64,000 bases of DNA from DASVTR01 sp036387475 (GCA_036387475.1 DASVTR010000003.1:248001-312000); one strand, 5' to 3'; counted from the stretch's first letter, positions 48,888 through 58,206 are shown. Notes: generated by a model from the letters alone, not told the origin. Numbers and translations are program-made.

Positions 48888-49964
48888 TCACTGCTTCGTG
48901 ATGGCTCGCAGAACTAACTGACGGAAAGCCGCTACGTCATCAAATTCCAACTCAATCTCGATCACGTAGCACGGAAGACGGAAACTCAAGGCGCGCAGCT
49001 TAACACCATCCTTTGCCGTCGTCAGCAACGCCTGCGCCCCACGAGCTTGCGCTTCATGCTCAAGCGCTTCAACATCGCTCTGTGTGTAAACGTGATGATC
49101 TATAAATGCGCGCGTGTAAGTTAAAGCGCAGTCTTCCTGTCGTAGCTGTGCAAAGAATGGCTGCGGATTTCCAAGCGCACAAAACGCCCCGACCCCCTTT
49201 GGCATTTCGCTCAACGGCAACAGTGAAGTAGAGCCTGCACGCTCGGCCTCGCTCAACGGCAGCGCTGTCACTGGCCTCAGTCCCGTTGTTCGCACACGCG
49301 AGAGAAACACTGGCCGCTCGCTGCTTCGTCGCTTGACCTCCGCGCGCAGCGAATCAATATCCGTGGCTTGCTCGGCGCGTGTAATGACACAGCAATCGGC
49401 GCGGGCCAACTCACGCACAGGCTCACGCAGACGCCCGTAAGGCAAGAGCCTTCCGCCGCCCCAGGGGTTCGTCGCGTCCACCGTCACGATGTCCAAATCC
49501 CGCGCGACGCGTAAATGCTGAAAGCCGTCGTCCAGAATAAAGAGGTCTGAGCGTAGATTAACAAGCGCCCAGTGCGCCGCAGCTACGCGGTCTGCATCGC
49601 TGATGACGGCGGCCAAGCCCAACAGTCTTTCGGCCAGCAGGCACGGCTCGTCTCCACCTTGCCGGGCATCAACCAACACACGCTTGCCATCGGACACCAG
49701 CACGCGCTCACTCGCGTTAGCCCGGCCATAGCCGCGCGTCAAAATGCACGGACGACGATTCTCAAACGCTAGCTGGCGAGCCAGCCATTCAACAAGTGGC
49801 GTCTTGCCGCTCCCGCCCGTCGTGAGATTGCCCACGCTGATAACCGGCACACCCAGCTTGTGAACGCGCAACGCGCCTCTACGATAAAGCGCCAGACGTG
49901 CGCGCATCGCTATCCCGTAGAGAGCACCAAGAGGGCTTAACACGATTCCCGAAGCAGCGGTCAT
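48888..49964 (-). CDS. lpxK: Tetraacyldisaccharide 4'-kinase
   Basis: Phosphorylates the 4' position of the lipid A disaccharide precursor at the inner face of the inner membrane. The 358 residues from ATG 49964 include the P-loop GNLTTGGSGKTPLVEW, LTRGYGRANASE, GDEPCLLAERL and DDGFQHLRVARDLDIV, all family hallmarks. A TTG at 49976 would add four residues. It follows waaA by 27 bases. Its presence shows that the organism makes lipid A. Confidence 0.94.
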   Translation of the reverse strand: MTAASGIVLSPLGALYGIAMRARLALYRRGALRVHKLGVPVISVGNLTTGGSGKTPLVEWLARQLAFENRRPCILTRGYGRANASERVLVSDGKRVLVDARQGGDEPCLLAERLLGLAAVISDADRVAAAHWALVNLRSDLFILDDGFQHLRVARDLDIVTVDATNPWGGGRLLPYGRLREPVRELARADCCVITRAEQATDIDSLRAEVKRRSSERPVFLSRVRTTGLRPVTALPLSEAERAGSTSLLPLSEMPKGVGAFCALGNPQPFFAQLRQEDCALTYTRAFIDHHVYTQSDVEALEHEAQARGAQALLTTAKDGVKLRALSFRLPCYVIEIELEFDDVAAFRQLVLRAITKQ

Positions 49965-49991
49965 CTGTTCTGACAATTCGAAGGCTGTAAA

Positions 49992-51362
49992 TCAGGAAGA
50001 AAGCGCGCTACTAGCTTGTGCGCTGTGCATTTGCTCGGTCATAGAGCAATCTGTCGGCGTCGCCAGCAGCGGCGCGAGCATGCCGATTGTGCGGTCGGTC
50101 GCGCCGCGATTCTGTTCAAGCGTGGCTCTCGCATTTTCGCCTAACCTGAGCCTCATCTCATCGTTAGCCAATAGCTCCAAACAGCTTTGGGCCAACGCCG
50201 CTTCAAGTTGCGTCTCCGGCGAAAGCGGAAGCTGCACGAGCGCCTGAGCGTCAAGAAAAGCGCGTATGATTGCTGCAAAATTCGCCGTGTGCGGGCCTGT
50301 GATAATGCACGCTCCCGCAGCCGCAGGCTCTAGGATGTTATGCCCGCCGACGGGCGCGATGCTGCCGCCGACGAAGACCAAAGCGGCGAGCGGATAAACT
50401 GCGCGCAACTCTCCGATGGTGTCCAGCAGGATGATGTCACACGCAGCATCGTGCTCACTTTCAACGCTTGAGCGGCGCACCCACTTGAAGCCCGACGAGT
50501 CTAACAGGGAAGCTACTTCCGCGAAGCGCTCAGGATGTCTTGGCGCGAGCAGGAGTCTCGGCTGCCGCGAAAGTGAAGCGGCGCGCAGTCTCTTGAAAGC
50601 CTCTATCACGATGCGCTCTTCCGGCGAATGCGTGCTCGCGGCAACAACCAGCGGGCGTTCGTCGTAGAGTTGAAAGCGCCCGCGCAGTTTCATTGTCAAC
50701 GCGTGTTCAACCTCATTAACTCCAACGTCAAACTTCACGTTGCCAGACACCAACACGCTTGCAGGCTTCATGCCCAGAGCGCGCATTCGTTGCGCATCAG
50801 CTTCCGTTTGCATCAATGCCAGGTCGAGATAATTAACGATGCGGCTGATGAATCTGCGGATGATTTTGTAGCGGCGAAACGAGCGCTCGGAGAGCCGACC
50901 GTTGACTATTGCGACTGGGATGTGACGCCTGTCGCACTCGCGCAAGAATCTCGGCCAGAGTTCTGTTTCCATAATCAGCACTGCGCTCGGCTTGATTCGC
51001 CTGAGCGCGCGGCGCACAGTCCACGCCCAATCGAAAGGAAAGTAAAAGACTGCTGCGGCATCTTCACGAAAGACCTCGCGCGCGATGCGTTGTCCCGTTG
51101 CCGTAGTGGTAGAAACCACTAGCGCGTGCGTCGGATACTTGTCGAGCAGAGCGCGTGCCAGGGGGCGTGCCGCCTGAGCCTCGCCTACCGAAACACAATG
51201 CAGCCAGACAACGGGGCGTCCTTCCGATTGTAATGGCGGCAGATGGCCCAGTCGCTCGCGCAAGCCAGCCACATATTTGCCGTGTCGCAGGGCATCGTAA
51301 GCGAAGCGCGGCAGCAGAGCGGCGATGCCGATTGTGAGAAGGATGCTGTAGAGAAAAAACAT
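49992..51362 (-). CDS. waaA: 3-deoxy-D-manno-octulosonic acid (Kdo) transferase
   Basis: Adds Kdo to lipid A. The 456 residues start with a membrane anchor (MFFLYSILLTIGIAALLPRF). The acceptor-side motif VWLHCVSVGEAQAARPL holds the catalytic Glu, followed by METELWPRFLREC and the donor-site region VFVGGSIAPVGGHNILEPAA. Upstream lies efp, separated by a perfect heptad palindrome that ends 1-2 bases from its ATG; no Shine-Dalgarno is seen. Operon order is efp, waaA, lpxK. Confidence 0.95.
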   Translation of the reverse strand: MFFLYSILLTIGIAALLPRFAYDALRHGKYVAGLRERLGHLPPLQSEGRPVVWLHCVSVGEAQAARPLARALLDKYPTHALVVSTTTATGQRIAREVFREDAAAVFYFPFDWAWTVRRALRRIKPSAVLIMETELWPRFLRECDRRHIPVAIVNGRLSERSFRRYKIIRRFISRIVNYLDLALMQTEADAQRMRALGMKPASVLVSGNVKFDVGVNEVEHALTMKLRGRFQLYDERPLVVAASTHSPEERIVIEAFKRLRAASLSRQPRLLLAPRHPERFAEVASLLDSSGFKWVRRSSVESEHDAACDIILLDTIGELRAVYPLAALVFVGGSIAPVGGHNILEPAAAGACIITGPHTANFAAIIRAFLDAQALVQLPLSPETQLEAALAQSCLELLANDEMRLRLGENARATLEQNRGATDRTIGMLAPLLATPTDCSMTEQMHSAQASSALSS

Positions 51363-51363
51363 A

Positions 51364-51436
51364 AGTTTTCAGTTTTCAGTTTTGAGTTTTGAGTTAAATC
51401 CAACAACTCAAAACTCAAAACTGAAAACTGAAAACT
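51364..51436. repeat. Perfect heptad palindrome, CAGTTTT family
   Basis: A 32-base left arm (51364-51395), a 9-base loop and a 32-base right arm (51405-51436) that is its exact reverse complement. Units in the left arm are TTTTCAG, TTTTCAG, TTTTGAG, TTTTGAG. It fills the efp-waaA gap. Confidence 0.92.
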
Positions 51437-51443
51437 CGTGCGG

Positions 51444-52007
51444 TTATTTCGCGCGTTCGATGTAGCGCCCTTCCGATGGATCAACGCGGATGCGGTCGCC
51501 TTCGTTGACGAAGGGCGGGACTGTGATTGTGACACCGTTTTCGAGGGTCGCAGGTTTGTTGACGTTGGAGATGGTCGCGCCCTTCATGGTCGGCTCGGTG
51601 CTGGTGACGGTGAGTTCCATAGAGGGCGGGAGGTCAATGCCAATCGGCGCGCCTTCGTAAAACTCCACTTGCAGCTTCAGCCCCGGCGTTAACCATTGAG
51701 CCGCGTCGCCGAGTTCGTCTTCGCTCAAACCGATCTGCTCGTAGTTCTCCGTATTCATGAAATGATGCTGCGAGCCGTCAGAGTAGAGATATTCCATCTC
51801 ATGCTGCTCAAGCATGGCGCGCTCGACCGTATCCGCCGAGCGAAAGCGGTGCTCGAAGGATGAGCCGGTGCGGATGTTGCGCAGCTTGGTCTGCACCATT
51901 GCGCGCAGGTTGCCGGGCGTGTGGTGTCTGAAATCAACGACCTTGCAGGGCTGTCCCTCAAAGACGATAACCATTCCCCGCCGAATCTGTGTTGCCGGAA
52001 TTGCCAT
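51444..52007 (-). CDS. efp: Elongation factor P
   Basis: Relieves ribosome stalling at polyproline stretches. The 187 residues have the usual three OB-like domains (GMVIVFEGQPCKVVDF; FMNTENYEQIGL; GATISNVNKPATLENG). The domain I loop that reaches the peptidyl-transferase centre reads HHTPGNLRAM, with Asn33 where Escherichia has the modified Lys34. Thus neither the EpmA nor the EarP modification at that residue is expected. Start ATG 52007. waaA follows on the same strand. Confidence 0.95.
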   Translation of the reverse strand: MAIPATQIRRGMVIVFEGQPCKVVDFRHHTPGNLRAMVQTKLRNIRTGSSFEHRFRSADTVERAMLEQHEMEYLYSDGSQHHFMNTENYEQIGLSEDELGDAAQWLTPGLKLQVEFYEGAPIGIDLPPSMELTVTSTEPTMKGATISNVNKPATLENGVTITVPPFVNEGDRIRVDPSEGRYIERAK

Positions 52008-52227
52008 GATAAGAAATCGAGTCTCCGTCTGAAAATAAAATTAGTCTGCAAGAGTGAAGCCCTCGGCACAAGGATGAGTTAGCCGACCTCTTGCGAACCG
52101 CGTAGTCTAACGAGCGGCGCAGTCCTTTGTCCAGAGCGGAAGCTGATTATCCGACAGGGAGCGGCCCGCTCAAGTTGAAGTTCGTCAACCACAAGGCTAC
52201 GGCGTGAAGCAATGAGTGAAGAGAAAA

Positions 52228-52515
52228 TCAACGCCGTTTCTTTTTACCGCTTCTCCCTTTATTCAATGCGTCGCGTAAGTCGTCAACAGCATCCTCTTCG
52301 GGACTGTCGCTGTCTTCCAGCTTGAAGTACACGCGCAGCGTCACCTGATATTCGAGGCGGCCCTGCTGTAAGCCGCCGCGTTGCTCTTTGACGACGAACC
52401 AGGAGAGGTCGCGCAAAGATTGGCGTGCGCGGCGCACGGCCACTTCGATAGCGTGGCTGAAACTCTCGTTGGAAGTCCCGACGATCTCAATTCCCTTGAA
52501 GACATTCTCACCCAT
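52228..52515 (-). CDS. Dodecin family flavin-binding protein
   Basis: A 95-residue protein whose first 70 residues match dodecins, small twelve-subunit flavin or CoA storage proteins: FKGIEIVGTSNESFSHAIEVA, the helix and strand LRDLSWFVVKEQRGGL with the flavin-stacking Trp and Gln, and YQVTLRVYFKLED. A charged tail of about 25 residues (EEDAVDDLRDALNKGRS then Lys/Arg) is extra. AGGAG lies 8 bases upstream of ATG 52515. TTGACA on the - strand (52614-52609) may be its -35. Confidence 0.85.
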   Translation of the reverse strand: MGENVFKGIEIVGTSNESFSHAIEVAVRRARQSLRDLSWFVVKEQRGGLQQGRLEYQVTLRVYFKLEDSDSPEEDAVDDLRDALNKGRSGKKKRR

Positions 52516-52785
52516 CTTAAAACTCCTTTATGCAATGGCGAATTAAAAGCTGCCCGGTATTTGTGTTTGATGATAAGGCAAGGGACGCTAGCATGCGCGG
52601 TTTGAAGGTGTCAAGAGAGTGAGGCGGAAGACTCACGTAAACCAACAGAGCGGACGCGGGAAGCGAATCCGTGTCGGAGGGACTGACACTTTTTCGCTGC
52701 TCGCGCCCGCTCTTCCCAGAGGAGTCCACCTACCTGTTTGGCTAAACGCTAACGAGAATAGAAAGTTTCAAAAAAAAATTAAGGT

Positions 52786-53511
52786 TCAGGCAGCGCGAGC
52801 GCGCGGGAAATGGCGTTGGTGTGCGATTGTGTCGAGTAAATCCTGTGCCGCCTGATAATAGGGAAAGCGTTGTTCTTCGGCGCGGAAGGCGTTCGTGTGA
52901 TAATAGCGGCGTCCCTTGATAATCCGCGCCGGATGCTTCACGTGCAGCATTTCGTGATAGAGAACGTATTCGACAAACCATTCGGGGATGTCGTTGGCGT
53001 CCAGAGTCTTGCTGATGACGATAGTTTCGTGAGCGGCATCGTGATGGCCCAGGATGCGTCGCGTACGGCGCTGCGACCAAGTGAGCGTCGGCTTCTGCAA
53101 CTGTCCGTCGAAGAAGCGCCGGTTTAAGCGCAGGAACATACGATCCAGGTCGTAGACGCGGCCACGCGCGGAAGAGATAATTTTGCGCCCACGGCGGCGG
53201 CGGGCAATGTCCGAAGCGCGCAGGACTTGCGGCGAGCAGGCATATTCACGATAGACGCGCTCGTGCATTTCGGGCGTGCGACGGGAGAGCAGCTTGGCGA
53301 CGAGGATGAAGGCCAACGCGCGGTGTACTTCCGGCGGCGCACTCTTGAAAATATCAGAAAGGCGCACGTAGACGCGCCCGCTCCGCAGCCGGATAGTGTG
53401 ATTTAATCCCGCGTAAGGATAAAACCTGACCTCTATCTCCGGCGTCGGACGATTGTGCGCGAGCTGGCGAAAGGCATCGCTGAAGAGTTTATTAAGATAA
53501 TCCTGCGACAT
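52786..53511 (-). CDS. SprT-like zinc-dependent peptidase
   Basis: A 241-residue zincin-type protein. The HExxH motif is HEMLH in YVLYHEMLHVKHP (near residue 188), followed by HTNAFRAEEQRFP, which supplies the third ligand region. MFLRLNRRFFDGQL and the TLTWSQRRTRRILGHHD strand pair upstream match SprT/YgjP-type metallopeptidase domains. The N-terminal 110 residues are basic, with an RRRRGRK stretch that could bind nucleic acid. No secretion signal, so probably cytoplasmic. The substrate is not known. Confidence 0.78.
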   Translation of the reverse strand: MSQDYLNKLFSDAFRQLAHNRPTPEIEVRFYPYAGLNHTIRLRSGRVYVRLSDIFKSAPPEVHRALAFILVAKLLSRRTPEMHERVYREYACSPQVLRASDIARRRRGRKIISSARGRVYDLDRMFLRLNRRFFDGQLQKPTLTWSQRRTRRILGHHDAAHETIVISKTLDANDIPEWFVEYVLYHEMLHVKHPARIIKGRRYYHTNAFRAEEQRFPYYQAAQDLLDTIAHQRHFPRARAA

Positions 53512-54016
53512 CCGATGCGCCCTTTCGATTCAAAATGCCAACCCTGTACGAAAGCGGGGAAGAAGACCGCTGAAAGCTGTGAGAATGCTTCTCCTGAAGG
53601 CTCTTCCGTGATGGCCCAAAGCAAGCCTGTTTGGGCCAACTCTCGTCAAGTCCTGTGAGATGGATATTACGGGCGCGAGAGCGCAAGCGTCAACCAGTAG
53701 TTTTTCCATTACCGCTAAGCCGTTGCAGCGTCAAGGAATGAGCGGTTGGGCCAGTTCGAGAGCAGCAGAGGGGCAATCACGGCGTAGGTGTAAGTGTATT
53801 GATAACAGCCGTTTAACCCATCATCGAGGGCAAACGCGATGGCTGAGGGAAGCTAACTATAAGACCAGCATTAAATTAAACCCGCTTGATAGCTCATCCG
53901 TCGCTCGGTCGCTCCCGCGCAACAAGTGTTTGCGGGTCGGTTCGACAATCCGTTATACTTTGTGAGGGTCGTCCGAATGCCGCAAATGTCTGATTTCAGT
54001 GATTAAGAAAGAATTC
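53512..54016. other. Intergenic region upstream of the heat-shock operon
   Basis: About 500 bases between the divergent zincin and hrcA genes. Short frames on both strands lack ribosome sites and family features. One clean hairpin is seen, GGCCCAAA (53613-53620) with TTTGGGCC (53630-53637). A TATACT (53954-53959) has no good -35. A small RNA gene is possible but not recognisable. Confidence 0.4.
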
Positions 54017-54044
54017 TTGACAGCTTGGAAGTTGCGGTGATATT
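54017..54044 (+). promoter_or_regulatory. Candidate promoter of hrcA operon
   Basis: -35 TTGACA (54017-54022), 16-base spacer, -10 GATATT (54039-54044). Downstream, at about 54059-54084, CCAAGG and GTG pair with CAC and CCTTGG in a small hairpin within the leader. No CIRCE element (TTAGCACTC-N9-GAGTGCTAA) is present. Confidence 0.5.
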
Positions 54045-54121
54045 CAATTTTTGGTAATCCAAGGAGTGTCCCAGCACCCTTGGAAAAAACGGCCCCCCTG
54101 CGCGCCGCAACTTAGAACCAA

Positions 54122-55243
54122 ATGGCCCGACAAAGCTCAAATCCGTTGTACTTTCAGACGCGGACGCCTGATTCGCGCGGGCAAGCCGTGCTCTCTGCGA
54201 TTATCAAAGAGCATCTGGTGACGGGCGAGCCTGTCGGGTCGCGCGTTATTTCAGACCGTTTCGCGCATGCCGCAGGGTGGAGTTCCGCCACGATTCGCAA
54301 CGTCATGGGTGAACTGGAAGACGCGGGGCTGGTCGAGCAGCCGCATACTTCAGCCGGGCGTATTCCGACTGACAAAGGCTATCGCTTTTACGTTGACCAC
54401 ATGCTCGGCGATACGCGCCTCTCGAAAGCAGATTTATCGGCCATCAACGCGTTTCTGAAAACCTCGCAGGGCGACGTTCAGGATGCGCCCGACCGCTTAA
54501 TGGAAAAGACTTCGCAGGTGCTCTCAGCGCTCTCGGAAAACGTCGGCATCGTCGTCTCGCCTTCGCTGGCCGACAATCGTTTACAGCACATAGAGTTTAT
54601 GCAGTTGGCGGATCACCGCATTCTGGTCGTGCTGGTTTCCGCGCCGAACATCATCCATAACAAAATCATTCGGATTGACGAGAATCTGAGCCAGGACGAG
54701 CTTGAGCGCACGGCCCGCTATCTGAACACGGAATTCGCCGGAAAATCCTTGCTCGAAATTCGCACGATGATTTTGGAGATGATGCGCGAGGAAAAGGCTC
54801 TCTACGATAAGCTCCTGCGCAACGCTATCCTGCTTTGCGATTTGAGTCTGGAGGGTGAAGAAGCGACGACCGGCGAGGTCTATGTTGACGGCGCGTCGAA
54901 TATCCTGACCAAGCCTGATTTCGCCGACGCCGAAAGGATGCGCGAGTTGTTTCGCACCTTCGAGGAGAAATCCCGTCTCGTCAAAATACTGAACGAATGT
55001 GTAGCACGCGATCAGTTGTTTCCGGGCGACGTGCAGGTCGTCATCGGGCGCGAGCACGCCGCGCCGTCGATGCAGAATTGCGCTTTGATTACCGCGCCCT
55101 ACCGCATAGGCTCCGGCGAAGCAATCGGCACGGTCGGCGTCGTCGGCCCAATGCGTATCGAGTACGCGCGGATGGTATCGGTCGTCAATTACATGGCGCG
55201 GCTCATCGAGCGGATGCTGCGTGAAGAGACTGCTTCGAGCTAG
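54122..55243 (+). CDS. hrcA: Heat-inducible transcription repressor HrcA
   Basis: Represses chaperone genes by binding CIRCE elements. The 373 residues include the winged-helix N-terminus (GQAVLSAIIKEHLVTGEPVGS, ATIRNVMGELEDAGLVEQPHTSAGRIPT), which is diagnostic, and the C-terminal IGSGEAIGTVGVVGPMRIEYARMV motif. It leads the order hrcA-grpE-dnaK-dnaJ. No CIRCE is visible in its own leader, so its target sequence or the operon's control may be unusual. Confidence 0.96.
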   Translation: MARQSSNPLYFQTRTPDSRGQAVLSAIIKEHLVTGEPVGSRVISDRFAHAAGWSSATIRNVMGELEDAGLVEQPHTSAGRIPTDKGYRFYVDHMLGDTRLSKADLSAINAFLKTSQGDVQDAPDRLMEKTSQVLSALSENVGIVVSPSLADNRLQHIEFMQLADHRILVVLVSAPNIIHNKIIRIDENLSQDELERTARYLNTEFAGKSLLEIRTMILEMMREEKALYDKLLRNAILLCDLSLEGEEATTGEVYVDGASNILTKPDFADAERMRELFRTFEEKSRLVKILNECVARDQLFPGDVQVVIGREHAAPSMQNCALITAPYRIGSGEAIGTVGVVGPMRIEYARMVSVVNYMARLIERMLREETASS

Positions 55244-55309
55244 TTGAGAAGATAAGCATGAGAGACATCTCGTTCGGCGCTTGTGCTTCACAATCAAGGT
55301 GGGACAATT

Positions 55310-56203
55310 ATGATGGTAGATAAAAAAAGAACAACCCCCAATCGCATTCCCATCCGCTTTGCGGACGAAGAGCAAGCGACGGCTGCGACCGACAAAGGCG
55401 AAGACTCAGACACGCAGGATGCCGAAACAGGCGGCGGCGACAATCTCACGCCCGAAGAGATTGGCCGCGCTTCCAGTTACGAGGGCGAGACGGAAGTGCA
55501 GCGCCGCACAAATCGTGGGGCGGAGCAAGAGGGAACGGGCGGGGGCGCAAACGAGGCGGACACGGCTGGCGGGCCGTCGCTCGATGATCTGCCTGAGCGG
55601 CGCGAAGACAGGGATGCAGCGAACAGTTCACGCGAAGCTGCGCCGTCAAACAGCAGCGGAAGCGATGATGCAGAGCCTGAGCGGCCAGATGCAGGAGCAA
55701 AGAAGGGGCCGGAGGTGGCCGAGTTGCTGGCGACGCGCGCCGAGTTAAAAAGAGTCGAAGCGGCGCGAACAGAATTGCAGGAGACGCTGGCACGCCGTCA
55801 GGCTGATTTTGAAAATTACCGCAAGCGCGTCGAACGCGAACGCAGTGAGACGTACAATCGCGTCGTCGCCGATGTGGTCAGTAAATTGCTGCCGGTGCTC
55901 GATAACCTGCGGCGTGCGCTGGATGCAGAAGCTTCGATGGAGGCAGCCGAGTCAGACGAGTTTCGCCATTTCCTGCATGGCGTCGAGTTAATAGATAAGC
56001 AGTTGGGAGATGTGCTGGAGGGCTTGGGGCTTGAACCAATCGAAGCTGTCGGCCAGCCCTTTGACCCGCACATACACGAGGCGGTTGCCACCGAACAGTC
56101 AGACGATTATGAGCCTGACACAGTGGTGCAGGAACTGGTTCGCGGTTATCGCCTGGGCGAAAAGCTGCTCCGTCCGGCCATTGTCAAGGTTGCTACAAGA
56201 TGA
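55310..56203 (+). CDS. grpE: Nucleotide exchange factor GrpE with long acidic N-terminus
   Basis: Releases ADP from DnaK. From ATG 55310 (AGGTGG upstream) the protein has 297 residues, well above the usual 180-210. The GrpE domain begins near residue 145 with a long coiled-coil helix (ATRAELKRVEAARTELQETL, ENYRKRVERERSETYNRV). It continues with KLLPVLDNLRRAL and ends in the beta domain (FDPHIHEAVAT, GYRLGEKLLRPAIVKV). The first 140 residues are acidic, Gly/Glu/Asp/Ala-rich and probably disordered. A repeat starts one base after the stop. Confidence 0.94.
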   Translation: MMVDKKRTTPNRIPIRFADEEQATAATDKGEDSDTQDAETGGGDNLTPEEIGRASSYEGETEVQRRTNRGAEQEGTGGGANEADTAGGPSLDDLPERREDRDAANSSREAAPSNSSGSDDAEPERPDAGAKKGPEVAELLATRAELKRVEAARTELQETLARRQADFENYRKRVERERSETYNRVVADVVSKLLPVLDNLRRALDAEASMEAAESDEFRHFLHGVELIDKQLGDVLEGLGLEPIEAVGQPFDPHIHEAVATEQSDDYEPDTVVQELVRGYRLGEKLLRPAIVKVATR

Positions 56204-56308
56204 CAGTTTACAGTTTTCGGTTTTCAGTTTTCAGCAGAAGAAACGCCAGCGTTACATCTGTTTTTCTTGTAACTGAAAACTGAAAACTCAAAACTGAAAA
56301 CTGAAAAG
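56204..56308. repeat. Heptad palindrome, CAGTTTT family
   Basis: Left units CAGTTTA, CAGTTTT, CGGTTTT, CAGTTTT (56204-56231) start directly after the grpE stop. The core contains CCAGCGTTAC. The right arm, built of AAAACTG- and AAAACTC-type units, ends 2 bases before the dnaK ATG. Confidence 0.86.
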
Positions 56309-56310
56309 CT

Positions 56311-58149
56311 ATGAGTAAAGTAATCGGCATTGATTTAGGTACGACGAATTGCTGCGTCGCCGTTCTTGAAGGCGGCTCGGTGCAGATTGTGCCTAATAAG
56401 GAGGGTGGGCGGACGACGCCAACCGTCGTCGGCTTTACTGAAAAGGGCGAGCGTCTGGTCGGGCAGATTGCCAAGCGTCAGGCCGTCACCAACGCGGCCA
56501 GTACAGTCTACGCCGTCAAGCGTCTGATTGGACGAAAATTTAATGCGCCCGAAACACAACGGATGCGCGATAGTTCGCCCTTCGAGATTATTGATTCGCC
56601 CAACGGCGATGCGCGCATACGCGTGCAGGGACGCACCTACAGCCCGCCGGAAATCTCCGGCATCGTGCTCCAGCGTCTGAAGGCAGCAGCCGAAGATTTT
56701 CTGGGCGAAGCGGTCGTCGAAGCCATCGTCACCGTGCCAGCTTACTTTGACGACACGCAGCGGCAGGCGACCAAGGATGCGGGCAAGATTGCCGGACTCA
56801 AAGTCGAGCGCATCATCAACGAGCCGACCGCAGCCGCCCTCGCTTATGGCTTGGGCAAGACGGAATCCGAGCGGGTCGCCGTCTACGACCTCGGCGGCGG
56901 AACCTTCGATGTCTCTATTTTGGAAATGAACGACGGCGTTTTTGAAGTGCTTTCAACTTCGGGCAATACGTTTCTCGGCGGCGAGGATTTCGACGAGCGC
57001 ATCATCAACTGGATGACCGAACAGTTTCGCACCGAGTCGAACATGGACTTGCGTCAGGATCGTCTGGCGCTGCAACGCCTGAAGGAAGCAGCCGAGCGCG
57101 CCAAGTGCGACCTCTCTTCCGTCTCTGAAACGACCATCAATCTTCCTTTCATCGCGGCGGATGCTTCCGGCCCTAAACACTTCAACAAGACTTTGACGCG
57201 CGACGAATTCGAGGGATTGGTCGCAGACCTCGTTGAGCAGACGGTCGAGCCATGCCAGAAGGCGCTCTGGGATGCCAAGCTGCAACCGAGCGACATTGAT
57301 AAAGTTATCTTAGTCGGTGGGCAGACGCGCTCCCCCATTGTGATGCGCACGGTGAAGGAGATTTTTGGCCGTGAGCCTTCCGCCGAGATTAACCCGGATG
57401 AAGTCGTGGCGATGGGCGCGGCGATTCAGGGCGGCGTGCTCGCCGGTGATGTCAAAGACATAGTGTTGCTAGACGTTCTGCCGCTGAGCCTCGGACTGGA
57501 AACGCGCGGCGGCTTGTTTACCAAAATCATAGAGCGCAATTCCACCATCCCCTTGCGCAACAGCCTGACGTTCACCACAGTCGTTGATAATCAATCAACC
57601 GTGGAGATTCATATTTTGCAGGGCGAGCGCGAGATTGCGCAGGGCAACCGCAGCCTTGGGAAGTTCGAGTTGGTCGGGATTCCGCAAAGCCCGCGAGGCG
57701 TGCCGCAGATTGAAGTCTCGTTTGAAGTCGATGCCAACGGCATCGTCTCCGTCTCTGCCAAGGATAAGATGACCGGGCGCGAGCAGCAAATGCGTATCAC
57801 TCCTTCATCTGGGCTTTCGGCTGACGAAATAAACCGGCTGATGCTCGAAGCACAGGCTTCTGCCGAGAGCGACCGCCGCGTGATAGAGTTGATCGGAATA
57901 CGCAATAAACTCGATAGTCTGGTGCGTAATACGCAGTTGACCTTCGTGGAATTCGGTGGTGCGCTCTCAGCCGACGAGCGACACGACGCACAGGAGACGA
58001 TTGCCACAGGCGAGAGGGCTGTTCACTCGGACGACCCCGAAGAGATTCGCCGCGCGCTGGCTGCGGTCGAACATCTGGCCGCGCAACTCACGAACGTGAT
58101 GCTGAATCCAAGCGCTGCGCCCGTTAAGGAAATAGAGGGTTCACACTGA
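56311..58149 (+). CDS. dnaK: Chaperone DnaK (Hsp70)
   Basis: An ATP-driven chaperone. The 612 residues hold the ATPase domain (IGIDLGTTNCCVAVLEGG, VPAYFDDTQRQATKDAG, NEPTAAALAYG, VAVYDLGGGTFDVSILE, VILVGGQTRSP) and the substrate domain (LLDVLPLSLGLETRGG, FELVGIPQSPRGVPQIEV, ILQGEREIAQGNRSLG). The C-terminal lid is about 25-30 residues shorter than in common DnaK proteins and lacks an acidic end motif. Its ATG follows a palindrome with no Shine-Dalgarno, although the protein should be abundant. Confidence 0.96.
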   Translation: MSKVIGIDLGTTNCCVAVLEGGSVQIVPNKEGGRTTPTVVGFTEKGERLVGQIAKRQAVTNAASTVYAVKRLIGRKFNAPETQRMRDSSPFEIIDSPNGDARIRVQGRTYSPPEISGIVLQRLKAAAEDFLGEAVVEAIVTVPAYFDDTQRQATKDAGKIAGLKVERIINEPTAAALAYGLGKTESERVAVYDLGGGTFDVSILEMNDGVFEVLSTSGNTFLGGEDFDERIINWMTEQFRTESNMDLRQDRLALQRLKEAAERAKCDLSSVSETTINLPFIAADASGPKHFNKTLTRDEFEGLVADLVEQTVEPCQKALWDAKLQPSDIDKVILVGGQTRSPIVMRTVKEIFGREPSAEINPDEVVAMGAAIQGGVLAGDVKDIVLLDVLPLSLGLETRGGLFTKIIERNSTIPLRNSLTFTTVVDNQSTVEIHILQGEREIAQGNRSLGKFELVGIPQSPRGVPQIEVSFEVDANGIVSVSAKDKMTGREQQMRITPSSGLSADEINRLMLEAQASAESDRRVIELIGIRNKLDSLVRNTQLTFVEFGGALSADERHDAQETIATGERAVHSDDPEEIRRALAAVEHLAAQLTNVMLNPSAAPVKEIEGSH

Positions 58150-58206
58150 CCGCAGAGAAAAACCGCCGTCAGTCTTTCTAGCTCTCGCGCCGGAAGCTGA
58201 CGGCGC

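Noticed and set aside
53660..53965. 101-codon rightward frame upstream of hrcA
   Set aside because: No ribosome site, no family resemblance, irregular codon use.
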